In this document: positions 36,183 to 45,322 of the stretch, piece by piece
Position numbering within the stretch: position 1 is the stretch's first letter
Layout: every line of letters begins with the position of its first letter
Assembly: GCF_018141445.1 (NCBI RefSeq)
Contig: NZ_CP058649.1
Span: 5,971,001 to 6,035,000 of the forward strand
Direction: 5' to 3'
DNA: 64,000 bases
Source: Vallitalea pronyensis
GTDB taxonomy: Bacteria > Bacillota > Clostridia > Lachnospirales > Vallitaleaceae
Program-made: the position numbers and the translations under genes
Notes under the pieces: model-generated
What the model was told of the DNA's origin: nothing
Seen by the model: the letters and a program-made list of their open reading frames with translations, nothing else
Databases searched by the model: none

Positions 36183-37679
36183 CTACCTAACTTGATCCGT
36201 TGCTAACAGTACTATTTTTTCCTGTTCAACGTCTTCTTTGCTAAGTGTCCCGTTAATTGTTCCATTGTGCATAACCAGTACACGGTCACACATCATTAAA
36301 ATTTCTTGCATTTCAGATGATATAAGAATGATTGATACGCCTGATGCAGCCAGTTCATCAATAATCTGGTATATCTCCATTTTTGCACCAATATCCACTC
36401 CGTGTGTGGGTTCATCCAGTATAAGAATCTCCGGCTTATTCAGCAAACATCTTGCAATAACTGCCTTTTGCTGATTGCCACCTGATAAATACTGAATCTT
36501 TTGCTCATGATTTGGCGTTTTGACATTGAATTTCTTAATGAGCTCAGCAACGTTACTATTTTCCTTTTTTTGATTAATCATGCCACCATTATACTGTAGA
36601 TTCAATATGGATATATTCTCTTTCACTGAACGATTAAGAAATAATCCCTGTGTCTTTCTACCCTCAGGAACTAACCCTATACCACATTCAATGGCATCTC
36701 GTGAATCCCTAATACGAACGACTTGATTCTTAATGGTTATTGTTCCTTCATCTAGAGAATCCTTACCAAAAATGGCTTCTACAACTTCTGTACGCCCTGA
36801 ACCTACAAGACCTGTTAATCCAAGGATTTCTCCCTTATGCAGTTCAAAATTCACATCATGAATATTTTTATTTTTAAGACCACTGACCTTTAGTACAATT
36901 TCTTGTTGATACTCATGATGCTGATGGCATCTATTATAAGAATCATCTAATTCTCTACCCACCATTAACTGGGCCATTTCTTTCGTTGAAATACCTTCGT
37001 TAACCATTGTTTTAATTAACTGTCCATCCCTAAACACTGTAATACGATCAGCTATTTCTTCAACCTCATCTAACCGATGTGAGATATAGATGATGGCAAC
37101 GCCTTTTTCTTTAAGCACCCGAATGACATCTAAAAGATTTTCTACTTCTGACTTTGTCAATGAAGCTGTTGGTTCATCCATAATGATGATTTTGCTTTCT
37201 CTAGAAAGGGCTTTTGCAATTTCAACAAGCTGCATCTTCGATGTACTAAGATGCTTCACCTTTTCCGAAGGATTAATATGCTTAATGTTGTATTTATCAA
37301 AAATTTTCTGACATTCTCGTTCCATCTTTTTATTGTCCACTAGACCCAATCTATTTTTTTTAAGTCGCCCCAAAAAAACATTTTCAGCCACACTGACAGA
37401 ACAAGCTAGAGCCAGTTCTTGATGGATCATGGATAAGCCTTTTTCATAAGCCGCCTTAGAATCTTTAAAAACAACTTCTTCTTCAAACATAAAAATATTG
37501 CCTGTACAAGGCGTAAAAACGCCAGAAAGTATGTTCATCAAAGTAGACTTTCCTGCACCATTCTCCCCTATTAATGCATGTACTTCCCCTTCGTAAAGAC
37601 AGAAGCTTACATCTTCAAGTGCTGTGACACCAGGAAATCGTTTTATAATTGATTTCGTTTCTAATACTTTTTTACCCAT
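36183..37679 (-). CDS. RbsA/MglA-type sugar ABC ATPase
   Basis: 498 residues with two fused nucleotide-binding domains. First half: Walker A GENGAGKST, signature LSTSKMQ (degenerate), Walker B IIIMDEPTASLT. Second half: degenerate Walker A GLVGSGRTE, signature LSGGNQQK, Walker B ILILDEPTHGVD. This asymmetry is normal for the CUT2 family. The ATG at 37679 has GGGGG 5 bases upstream; an upstream TTG overlapping the permease gene is less likely. Partner permease and binding protein are in the same operon. Confidence 0.95.
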   Translation of the reverse strand: MGKKVLETKSIIKRFPGVTALEDVSFCLYEGEVHALIGENGAGKSTLMNILSGVFTPCTGNIFMFEEEVVFKDSKAAYEKGLSMIHQELALACSVSVAENVFLGRLKKNRLGLVDNKKMERECQKIFDKYNIKHINPSEKVKHLSTSKMQLVEIAKALSRESKIIIMDEPTASLTKSEVENLLDVIRVLKEKGVAIIYISHRLDEVEEIADRITVFRDGQLIKTMVNEGISTKEMAQLMVGRELDDSYNRCHQHHEYQQEIVLKVSGLKNKNIHDVNFELHKGEILGLTGLVGSGRTEVVEAIFGKDSLDEGTITIKNQVVRIRDSRDAIECGIGLVPEGRKTQGLFLNRSVKENISILNLQYNGGMINQKKENSNVAELIKKFNVKTPNHEQKIQYLSGGNQQKAVIARCLLNKPEILILDEPTHGVDIGAKMEIYQIIDELAASGVSIILISSEMQEILMMCDRVLVMHNGTINGTLSKEDVEQEKIVLLATDQVR

Positions 37680-37687
37680 AAATCCCC

Positions 37688-38674
37688 CTAACAAGAACTT
37701 TTCATCGTATTCATACTATCAACAAGTACCGCCATAATAATCACCACACCTAGTGCAAACATCTGCCAGTACCCGGAAACACCCAGGAGTACAAAGCCAT
37801 TTTTCAGCACACCCATTAATGCTGCTCCGATTATTGCACCAAATATTGAGCCTTCGCCACCTGATAAAGAAGTCCCTCCAATAATGACTGCAGCAATAGC
37901 TTCAAGCTCATATCCTAGACCAGCTGATGGTTCTGCCGTCTTTAGCATTCCTGTTAAAATAATACCTGACAAACCTGCTAAACTACCCATAATAATGAAA
38001 ACCATCATCTTAACATTACCTGCTCTAATACCAGATAATTTAGCTGCTTTCTCATTACTGCCTACAATAAAAATATTGCGCCCAAGTAACGTTTTTGTTG
38101 AAAAAAGCCAACCTAATAACACAATAGCCCCCATGATGATGACGGACATAGGCACAGCACCAATATAGCCCCCGCCAAGAAATGCCAATGGACTATCCAT
38201 TTTGACTGGTATACCGCCAGTTATAAGAAGTGCCACTGATCTCGCAATATATTGCATACCCAATGTAACAATGAAGGCATTAACACCAAAGCGTGTTACC
38301 AATAGACCGTTCACTGTACCTATGAGTGCGCCAGAAGCAATAACCAATACGAACGCTACAATAGGCGGTATACCAAAACCGATAAAAATGGCACAAAGAA
38401 CACCCATTAGTCCCATTGTCGTTCCCGCAGATAGGTCAAGACATCCTATAATAATGACCAAACATTGACCTACAGCTAGGATACCAATAATCGATATCTG
38501 TCTTAACACATTAAATATGTTCATGGGTTTCAAGAAATATGGGCTTGCAAAGGATAAAAATACACACAGGAGGATAAGTGCAACGAGTACACCAAACTCC
38601 CTGATTCTAAAAAGATTTTTTAACGAATCTATAGACGTACTTCTTTTTTTCATTCTATAACCAATCTCACGCAT
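37688..38674 (-). CDS. RbsC-type sugar ABC permease
   Basis: 328 residues, about eight to ten spans. Family phrases: GILAVGQCLVIIIGCLDLSAGTTMGL, VNGLLVTRFGVNAFIVTLGMQYIARS, GSNEKAAKLSGI and ELEAIAAVIIGGTSLSGGEGS. It forms the CUT2 importer with the ATPase following 8 bases later. Confidence 0.95.
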   Translation of the reverse strand: MREIGYRMKKRSTSIDSLKNLFRIREFGVLVALILLCVFLSFASPYFLKPMNIFNVLRQISIIGILAVGQCLVIIIGCLDLSAGTTMGLMGVLCAIFIGFGIPPIVAFVLVIASGALIGTVNGLLVTRFGVNAFIVTLGMQYIARSVALLITGGIPVKMDSPLAFLGGGYIGAVPMSVIIMGAIVLLGWLFSTKTLLGRNIFIVGSNEKAAKLSGIRAGNVKMMVFIIMGSLAGLSGIILTGMLKTAEPSAGLGYELEAIAAVIIGGTSLSGGEGSIFGAIIGAALMGVLKNGFVLLGVSGYWQMFALGVVIIMAVLVDSMNTMKSSC

Positions 38675-38733
38675 TTATTCAACCTCTATCTCCTGTAATA
38701 TTTAGTATGATCTGAATAGGATTATGTCACCCT

Positions 38734-39870
38734 TTACCTAGGCTTAATTGGATATGTGCCATACTTAACTGTGGCATCAATAATCGCCATTATATTCTCT
38801 GGTGGTACATCCGCCTGAAAATTATGACCGCCAGACATGATATATCCTCCACCCGGTGCCAATGCTTCAATCTTCGTTCTAACATCCTCATAAACATCTT
38901 CCACTGTTCCGTTTGGTAACACAGTCTGATTTTTAAGATTTGAATAGACAACCCATTTACTTCCAAAGTCTTCTTGAATCTTAACGGGGTCTAACAATCC
39001 TTCTGCATCTCCTTGAAGTGGATGAATCACATCAATGCCTGCCTCAGCCAAATCATTTAATGCCCAATCAATACAACCACATGAATGGAGTGCTACTTTA
39101 ACGTCTGCTTTACTTTTAATGAAATCAACCAATTGCTTATAACGGCTCACAAAAATTTCTCGAAACACGACAGGGCTCATTATCGGTGCCATTTGAGTTC
39201 CCCAATCATCCCCCAGCCAAACCATCTCAATGTAATCGCCAATAGCGTCTAAGTATCCGTCAAAAAAAGCTATTTGATACTCTAGTACACGTTGAACAAG
39301 GGTTTCAATCGTCTTTCGATCAAGGGCAATTTTCAACATGTATTCTTCAAAACCAATTAATTCTGAACTTAAAAAGAACAGTGATGCTGCACTACCACCA
39401 ATCAAAGCATAATCTGTGTTTTCATAAAGCTCTTTCGCTTGTTCCCTCAAGCCTTGGAACCTTGCTGGATCTCTTGGATCTGGTAATTCATATGCAAGTA
39501 CATCCTCATAAGTACATCCTTCTAATGGAAATTCTACTGCTTCATCGTATAAACCAACATTCTTACGTTTAACACCCCATTCGTCTACCCAAGTGCCATC
39601 TTCTTGGATGCTAATCTCAAAGCCTTTACCTCCTTTGGCAAATATGTATCGTGTATCACTCTGTAATCTCTCCAAAACAGACTCTTTCACCTTAGCCAAG
39701 TGTTGCATCTGATCATAATAGACAATCTCGTCTTCTTCACCTAAGTACGCTAATAAATTCTTGTACGCAACATCATGTAAACCATTATGCAAATCACCGC
39801 CTACATCAATGGGTACTCTATCTGGCTCTATATGTTGTAGTGCTAATCTAACTCTTTCTCTAGATATCAT
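38734..39870 (-). CDS. Uroporphyrinogen decarboxylase-family protein A
   Basis: 378 residues from the ATG at 39870 (GGAGG 5 bases upstream), which removes an unlikely 19-residue extension. The URO-D/MtaA barrel is visible: RVRLALQHIEPDRVPIDVGGDLHNG, FLSSELIGFEEYM, MVWLGDDWGTQMAPIMSP, VKVALHSCGCIDWALNDLAEAG and SGGHNFQADVPPENI. HSC is the His-Cys zinc site of MtaA/MtbA-type methyltransferases. True heme enzymes lack this. No corrinoid protein is nearby. It may demethylate or decarboxylate the compound imported by the RbsABC-type system. Confidence 0.85.
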   Translation of the reverse strand: MISRERVRLALQHIEPDRVPIDVGGDLHNGLHDVAYKNLLAYLGEEDEIVYYDQMQHLAKVKESVLERLQSDTRYIFAKGGKGFEISIQEDGTWVDEWGVKRKNVGLYDEAVEFPLEGCTYEDVLAYELPDPRDPARFQGLREQAKELYENTDYALIGGSAASLFFLSSELIGFEEYMLKIALDRKTIETLVQRVLEYQIAFFDGYLDAIGDYIEMVWLGDDWGTQMAPIMSPVVFREIFVSRYKQLVDFIKSKADVKVALHSCGCIDWALNDLAEAGIDVIHPLQGDAEGLLDPVKIQEDFGSKWVVYSNLKNQTVLPNGTVEDVYEDVRTKIEALAPGGGYIMSGGHNFQADVPPENIMAIIDATVKYGTYPIKPR

Positions 39871-39934
39871 TTTTTCCTCCATCATGCTTGCTATAGGGCA
39901 TAGCCCTATAGCAATTTTTGTATTCAACTAACGG

Positions 39935-41005
39935 TTACTTATACCTTGGGTAAAACTCTCCAACATCATCTGGTGTAACGACATCTAAAGCTGCTTCGAT
40001 AAAAGTGCTTTCAGGTTTCTTACCTGTTGTTAAATAGTTGTGCATGATGACTACGGTATCAAAACCTTGACCAAAGGGGTCTTGGTTAATAAGTCCTAAT
40101 ATCTCACCACTTTTTACATAATCCAGATTATCTGGAATGTGGTCGTATGCAATAACGCCGACTTCACCTGTTAAGCCTAAATCTTGAATTGCCTTTGCTG
40201 CGCCAAAGGGTCCACCTGCTGTAACATAGACCATTTTCAGTTCTGGATTTGCCGTTAACATATCCATTGTTTGGCTATAAGCTGTTTCACCTTTATCCTT
40301 ATTCTCAAAAGGTCCAATTATCTCGATATCCGGACAGTTTTCTTTTAAATAGTCCAGTGCTCCGTTCATTCTTGCATCATGAATCGGTGCACCAAATACA
40401 CCTGTAATGACACCCACTTTGCCTACACTGTCGGTATGTTGCTGGAGTAACTCACCAGCCAATTGACCAGCTGCATAACCATTTTGCCCATAGAAGAACA
40501 TACGATTACCTGGATTAGGTCCCTCAGCACAATAGTTACCAACTGCAATACCAGCATCAATAGCTTTGTCAGTAAATACTTCAACACCATCAAATATTGG
40601 CACCACAACAATGGCATCGTACTCCTTTGTAATTGCTGCATCAATTGCTGCTGTAACTTTTGCTGAGGTTAACTCCTCACCCATTACAATATAATCCACT
40701 TGGGTGTTATAATTCTCAAGGTATTTTCCAGCTTCCAAATTACCTTCTTTAATAGCATTCCAGAAGGGATTATTCTGAAATGATAAAAAGGCTATCCTCA
40801 GTTCTTCATCTGCTACTACTTCTGCTTTAACGTTTCCCCCAGCTGGTAATGGTATATCGACTTGAACAGGTTCTTTCGTACCTACTTCTTGGCTATCACT
40901 TTCCTTTGTCTCAGTACCTTTTTCCTCTTTCTTGGACGCAGCACAACCACCCACGCTTACAACTAGTACCAGTAAAACCACCCACGCTAAAATTTTTTTT
41001 GTCAT
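39935..41005 (-). CDS. RbsB-type sugar-binding lipoprotein
   Basis: 356 residues with a lipoprotein signal (VGGC). The mature part is a periplasmic-binding-protein fold of the CUT2 kind: LRIAFLSFQNNPFWNAIKEG, TKEYDAIVVVPIFDG, QNGYAAGQLAGELL, KVGVITGVFGAPIHDARMNGALDYL and MVYVTAGGPFGAAKAIQDLG. It lies between the two URO-D-like genes, which ties them to the transported substrate. Confidence 0.93.
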   Translation of the reverse strand: MTKKILAWVVLLVLVVSVGGCAASKKEEKGTETKESDSQEVGTKEPVQVDIPLPAGGNVKAEVVADEELRIAFLSFQNNPFWNAIKEGNLEAGKYLENYNTQVDYIVMGEELTSAKVTAAIDAAITKEYDAIVVVPIFDGVEVFTDKAIDAGIAVGNYCAEGPNPGNRMFFYGQNGYAAGQLAGELLQQHTDSVGKVGVITGVFGAPIHDARMNGALDYLKENCPDIEIIGPFENKDKGETAYSQTMDMLTANPELKMVYVTAGGPFGAAKAIQDLGLTGEVGVIAYDHIPDNLDYVKSGEILGLINQDPFGQGFDTVVIMHNYLTTGKKPESTFIEAALDVVTPDDVGEFYPRYK

Positions 41006-41062
41006 TTCATCCTCCTTAAAAATATTATCAAAAGTCTATTTTCCGGCTAATAGACTTGAGAT

Positions 41063-42325
41063 TTATTTTTTGTTAAATGCTTGTACGGCATCAAACATGG
41101 CAACGATGTTCTCAACCGGTGTTGGACCCTGAATATTATGTATGGGATTAAAGACGAATCCTCCACCTTTAGAAAATATTTCCAATCTATTGGTCACTTC
41201 TTTAGAAACTTCATCTGGTGTCCCAAATGGCAAGGTATGTTGTGTATCAACGCCACCACCCCAGAAAACAAATTTATCCCCATAATTATCTTTTAAAAAT
41301 TGTGCCTCCATGCCTTTAGCAGAACACTGAACGGGGTTTAAGATATCTATACCCATATCAACAAAATCATCCAGTAGTTTAACGACAGATCCACAACAGT
41401 GATAAAATGTTTTCCATTCGGTATTTTCGTGAACCCATTTATTGAGTTTTGTATAGTATGGCTTGTAGAATTCTCTAAATGTATCGGGAGACATAATTTC
41501 ACACTGCTGTGTGCCAAAATCAGTACCACTAATTTGAATGATTTGTGCTTTCTTTCCAGTTGCTTCTTTTAATAATTGAAGATTTTTAAGGGCTATTTCA
41601 GTCTGATAGTCAAAAATCTCATGTATATAATTAGGGTATAGATAATGGGCAATTAACCACTCTTCTACATCCCGTATCCCCCTAGTTTCTTTTAATCCTG
41701 GTCCTGTAAGTGGTGCAAAATCACCTAACCCAGCAACAAAATTCCCAAGATTGATGCCATAGTCTGTATTGTAATAATAGTGGTTGATTTGTTCTTCAAT
41801 GTAACGTAGATCATCATCATTCATGATCTTAAAATCATCACCATAATCTTTTTTACCATTCAGCTTTTCGGGGATAATTTCTTTTTGTCGAACAAGACCA
41901 TCAAAATAGAAACCCTCTTTAGGTAATTTGCCACTTGGCTCAACGGATGTATCTCCCTGAGGATAGATGAGTGTGTTGCCTTTTTCATCAATGGTTGTAT
42001 TGAATTCTTTACCTACCAGAACATTGGTGCCATCTGGCATCTTCCACTGTTTCCATCCTTCATTCTTGTAACCAAACATAGTCACTGGTCCTGATACACC
42101 TACAACGTCAATGGACAACCTTCTTCTTAAGTCTTCTTCAACATAGCCCAAAAGTTGAAATGGCTCATGTACTTTAACCCACTCATCCTTCAGCCCAAGA
42201 TGTTTTCTTAATTTGGCTAATGCTGATGCGGAAATACCTGTTACTAATGTGCTGCCTAAGTCTGTAACAATTTGGTCTGTCTCTTGGTGATTAATCGTCT
42301 TGATAAGTCGTTCTCTAGAATTCAT
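41063..42325 (-). CDS. Uroporphyrinogen decarboxylase-family protein B
   Basis: 420 residues, first gene of the operon, with an AGGAG site. URO-D-like barrel: RERLIKTINHQETDQIVTDLGST, SGTDFGTQQCEIMSPDTFREFYKPYYTKLNKW, FYHCCGSVVKLLDDFVDMGIDILNPVQ and FNPIHNIQGPTPVENI. HCCG supplies the probable zinc His and Cys as in protein A, and HNIQ takes the place of the second Cys of MtaA. The two copies differ strongly, so they may act on different steps or form a pair. Confidence 0.85.
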   Translation of the reverse strand: MNSRERLIKTINHQETDQIVTDLGSTLVTGISASALAKLRKHLGLKDEWVKVHEPFQLLGYVEEDLRRRLSIDVVGVSGPVTMFGYKNEGWKQWKMPDGTNVLVGKEFNTTIDEKGNTLIYPQGDTSVEPSGKLPKEGFYFDGLVRQKEIIPEKLNGKKDYGDDFKIMNDDDLRYIEEQINHYYYNTDYGINLGNFVAGLGDFAPLTGPGLKETRGIRDVEEWLIAHYLYPNYIHEIFDYQTEIALKNLQLLKEATGKKAQIIQISGTDFGTQQCEIMSPDTFREFYKPYYTKLNKWVHENTEWKTFYHCCGSVVKLLDDFVDMGIDILNPVQCSAKGMEAQFLKDNYGDKFVFWGGGVDTQHTLPFGTPDEVSKEVTNRLEIFSKGGGFVFNPIHNIQGPTPVENIVAMFDAVQAFNKK

Positions 42326-42845
42326 TTCAAATCTCCTCGCATACTATATTTAGAAGCTCTATTAAGCTTCATTATTTACTTGATTTATTCCCTATGTTTC
42401 AATTATTCTATACGATTAGTGATCAAGGATAAATCTTATTTATGTTGCAACTTGATTTATATGATAGTCAGATTATTGACCTAATAGTCATTTATAGATA
42501 CTAAGAAATGGATGTATATGATGCCTTTCATTATTGCTCATTTTGCTAGAATCAGAAGGATTAATATCCAACCATGAAAGACTCATATTATTTAGCTTTA
42601 AGCGTTTTACGAGACACGGACTTTATCCAATGCATCACTAAGCAAAGCAATAAGCCCTTATTGATTTTTTTCTTTATTTCTTTGAATTTTTTGGATTGTT
42701 AGCCAAAGACCAACTTTATTCCTTTGATACGGTAGAGGCCTCATCTTAAATGACTGACCATATTAATCTACGTTTTATGGAAATCTTATTGTTATGCTAC
42801 AATAAGTAATAACTATGCGTTATGTGACTATTACCAGAATGCTAC
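42326..42845. other. Long non-coding region between URO-D and LacI genes
   Basis: 520 bases with no supported gene. It is AT-rich and must hold the operon promoter, but no box pair is convincing. A short stem AAGCT/AGCTT lies near 42355-42372. Confidence 0.4.
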
Positions 42846-42867
42846 TTTACGTGCACGAGCACGTAAA
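42846..42867. promoter_or_regulatory. LacI-type operator-like palindrome
   Basis: TTTACGTGC, a central CG flanked by A, and GCACGTAAA form a near-perfect palindrome centred on CpG, the hallmark of LacI-family sites. The core shares ACGTGCAC with the palindrome upstream of the lacI-type gene. It lies downstream of that gene and some 520 bases before the URO-D operon start. Confidence 0.6.
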
Positions 42868-42877
42868 TATCAAATAT

Positions 42878-42899
42878 TAATGTATCTTTCGATACATTA
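42878..42899. repeat. Perfect 9-base inverted repeat after the LacI-type gene
   Basis: TAATGTATC-TTTC-GATACATTA. It lies 54 bases past the LacI stop. With no T-run on the minus strand it is a weak terminator or another binding site. Confidence 0.5.
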
Positions 42900-42953
42900 G
42901 TATTGCTCAATTCGACTAAAATTTATGTTACACATATCAATCGTTTATTGGAG

Positions 42954-43976
42954 CTAATCCATATTTTCTTTTGTAATAATTCTAATCTTCACCTTAATAA
43001 AATCTTCTTTTGGTACAATCCCTTTAAATACATACTCAAATAATAATTCTATGACTTTATACCCCTGTTCAATTGGTTCTTGGGTTATTGTAAAGTCAAT
43101 GACATCATTCCTCAATAATACTTTAGTTGTTTCAGTCAAATCATATGAAATAATGGCTTTATCCTTATAATTATGCGCTTCAATACTTTGACTAAATCCT
43201 TTTATGCCTGCTGCTGCTATATAAAACCCATCAATGTCTTTATGCTTTTCTATCACTGCATTGGTTACCTCATGTGCAATGTAGTCTTCATCTAAACATT
43301 CTACTATATCAATTATTTTAATGTCGGGTAATGTATCAACTATACTTTGAAAACCTTCAATTCTATCATTATGTGCTAACATATTGAAAGATCCTGTAAT
43401 AATTGCCACATTCCCTTTATTCCTAAGTAACTTTGCCATCAATACACCCGCTACCTGTCCACTCTTGTACAAATCTTGTCCTACAAAGCACAATCTATTG
43501 GAATTATGTATATCTGAAGCAAATGTAACAACTTGTATATTATCTGATACCAATTCATTGATTTTATTCTTAATGATGGTATCATCCAGTGCAGGCACTG
43601 CAATACCATTCACCTTCATTTTATGAAATTCATTGAGAACATCCAGTTGTTCTTGACTGTTTAAATGATCTGTCTCACGCATCTCGATTTTTAGGCCAAA
43701 ATCTTTAAAATCTTCATAGGCCTTATAGATACCTTCTGTTATTTCAGTAAAAAATGGATTACTCTTCACTGGAATAACCACACCGATGACTATGGGTCTC
43801 TTTTGAAAAGACAATGCTTTACCAATGATATTTGGTCTATATCCTAACTCGTTTGCAATCCTTTGAACCCGTCTTTTCACTTCTTCACTTACACCGACTC
43901 TGTTGTTAAGCACCTTATCGACAGTACCTCTTGATACGCCTGCCAAATCTGCAATTTGTTTGATCGTAACTCTCAT
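42954..43976 (-). CDS. LacI-family transcriptional regulator
   Basis: 340 residues from the ATG at 43976 (GGGGG 4 bases upstream); an upstream GTG reading is unlikely since it would start in the operator. The amino end MRVTIKQIADLAGVSRGTVDKVLNNR is a textbook LacI helix-turn-helix with hinge. The body is a periplasmic-binding-protein-like effector domain (VIGVVIPVKSNPFFTEITEGIY). Partner genes are the URO-D/RbsABC operon beyond the long gap, so it most likely represses that operon until the imported compound is present. Confidence 0.93.
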   Translation of the reverse strand: MRVTIKQIADLAGVSRGTVDKVLNNRVGVSEEVKRRVQRIANELGYRPNIIGKALSFQKRPIVIGVVIPVKSNPFFTEITEGIYKAYEDFKDFGLKIEMRETDHLNSQEQLDVLNEFHKMKVNGIAVPALDDTIIKNKINELVSDNIQVVTFASDIHNSNRLCFVGQDLYKSGQVAGVLMAKLLRNKGNVAIITGSFNMLAHNDRIEGFQSIVDTLPDIKIIDIVECLDEDYIAHEVTNAVIEKHKDIDGFYIAAAGIKGFSQSIEAHNYKDKAIISYDLTETTKVLLRNDVIDFTITQEPIEQGYKVIELLFEYVFKGIVPKEDFIKVKIRIITKENMD

Positions 43977-43999
43977 AGTACCCCCAGCGTATATCACTC

Positions 44000-44057
44000 C
44001 GTGCACGTGCACGTTAACTTGTATTTATATTATATCTCTCAAATTATATTATGTCAA
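44000..44057 (-). promoter_or_regulatory. Promoter and operator of the LacI-type gene
   Basis: Minus-strand TTGACA (44057-44052), 17 bases, TATAAT (44034-44029), then the perfect palindrome CGTGCACGTGCACG (44013-44000), CpG-centred, just after the expected transcription start. This position predicts self-repression. Confidence 0.85.
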
Positions 44058-44377
44058 TACCTTTTTGTAACATCGGGGCTAACGCTTGATTTATGGGCAT
44101 TTTTAAATCAACAAGAGACTTCAAAAGGCTATTAATGACACTTTTACCTATGCTTGCAAGCAGCTATGAATTGAGATTAAAACCGCAAGGGCATGGCGTG
44201 TACCTCTACGCATATTGATATAGGTTATGCAATACCTATTGCATAAGATAATTGAATCTCACATATATAAGCTAATCCTGCTACGGCAATATTTTTGCCT
44301 ACATACCTTTTACAGACGTTTTTTACACACTCAAAAAGGGCAGAAGTATGGTCGGTGTAAATTTGACCTGTTCTGCC
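44058..44377. repeat. Hairpin-rich non-coding region, including a terminator
   Basis: No protein gene is supported here. Stem-loops include TGCTTGCAAGCA (about 44151), TTATGCAAT-ACCT-ATTGCATAA (44225-44246), GGCAA/TTGCC (about 44285) and GGCAGAA/TTCTGCC (44339-44377) with an inner GGTC/GACC; the last is followed on the minus strand by T-rich sequence and probably terminates the acetyltransferase gene. The TGAGATT/AATCTCA pair spans 44171-44260. Confidence 0.5.
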
Positions 44378-44433
44378 TCAAATATTCGCTGATATCAACT
44401 CACTTAACAACGAAGTAAACTTGTTATTGCCCC

Positions 44434-45177
44434 TTACTTTTTAAGTATCCTCCTTAAGGAAGCCACATCCAGCAAATTCACTGTTTCAAATTTTCCTTTA
44501 TAAAACACACCCCAGTTATTGAAAACACAAGGCAATTCCTTTGCTTTTTCCAGCGTATCCACTTGAATGAAGGATACAGGGATATCATTTAATTCACAAT
44601 ACTGTTTAATCAGTTCAATCCTTTCAGGGACAAAGGGACATTGCATATCATAGTAAATGGTTAGCTCTTTATTATCCATTTCATACCTTTTAGCATTTTC
44701 TGCGAACCTTGGCTTTGTTCCGTCAAAAGAAAGTGCAAGCAATTCATAGCCATTATCGGTAGAATCAACGACCTCAAAGCCAAACTTCTTCGCAAATGCT
44801 TGATTAGAAAGCCAAGCTTTTTGTTTTTTTGATCCCAGCATACAAATACCAGATTTACCTTTTTCTTTGGCATCAGCCAAACAATACTCCATGAGCGAAC
44901 TAGCATACCCTTTTCCTTTTTGACCACACCATAAGCAATACAAGTAATAATAATTATCACCATTTATGGGAACCCAAGCTGTTTCAAGAGGAGCATATTC
45001 TATAAAAACGGGAGCCTTTACATTTAACTTTCTAAAGACATGACCTTCCTTTAGTCGATCTGAAAGCCATTGCCGCTTTAACTCAACACCTTGATGGGGC
45101 TTTCTAACGCGAATAATACAGCTTAGATGCTCATTATCAAGGTTTTCTGTTGTTAAGTTCACAAATTCAGTTACCAT
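44434..45177 (-). CDS. YoaP-like GNAT acetyltransferase
   Basis: 247 residues from ATG 45177 with GGGAG upstream. The amino half is a GNAT fold: YYLYCLWCGQKGKGYASSLMEYCLADAKEKGK carries the acetyl-CoA loop, here QKGKGYA. The carboxyl 75 residues match the YoaP domain, a thioredoxin-like add-on with ELTIYYDMQCPFVPERIELIKQYC. The acceptor substrate is unknown. It has its own promoter and is not linked to a sugar operon. Confidence 0.87.
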   Translation of the reverse strand: MVTEFVNLTTENLDNEHLSCIIRVRKPHQGVELKRQWLSDRLKEGHVFRKLNVKAPVFIEYAPLETAWVPINGDNYYYLYCLWCGQKGKGYASSLMEYCLADAKEKGKSGICMLGSKKQKAWLSNQAFAKKFGFEVVDSTDNGYELLALSFDGTKPRFAENAKRYEMDNKELTIYYDMQCPFVPERIELIKQYCELNDIPVSFIQVDTLEKAKELPCVFNNWGVFYKGKFETVNLLDVASLRRILKK

Positions 45178-45287
45178 ATTCACTCTCCCTTTAGATTAAA
45201 GTTATTATTCAGACCATACTCCTATTTTATTATTGCTCTTTGATTTAATCTTGTCAAACATAATTTGGGATTCTTTTAAATTTTCTT

Positions 45288-45316
45288 ATATTATAATGTA
45301 TTTTGGTCTATGTCAA
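45288..45316 (-). promoter_or_regulatory. Promoter of the YoaP-like gene
   Basis: TTGACA (45316-45311) with TAATAT 17 bases on (45293-45288); a perfect TATAAT with a 15-base spacer (45295-45290) is an alternative. Confidence 0.55.
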
Positions 45317-45322
45317 GTTTGC

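Noticed and set aside
38734..42325. True heme-pathway uroporphyrinogen decarboxylases
   Set aside because: Two distinct copies sit in a sugar-importer operon, carry the His-Cys zinc motif of methyltransferase relatives, and no other heme genes are near.
44227..44418. 63-codon open frame on the plus strand
   Set aside because: Covers hairpins in the non-coding region and lacks a good start site.
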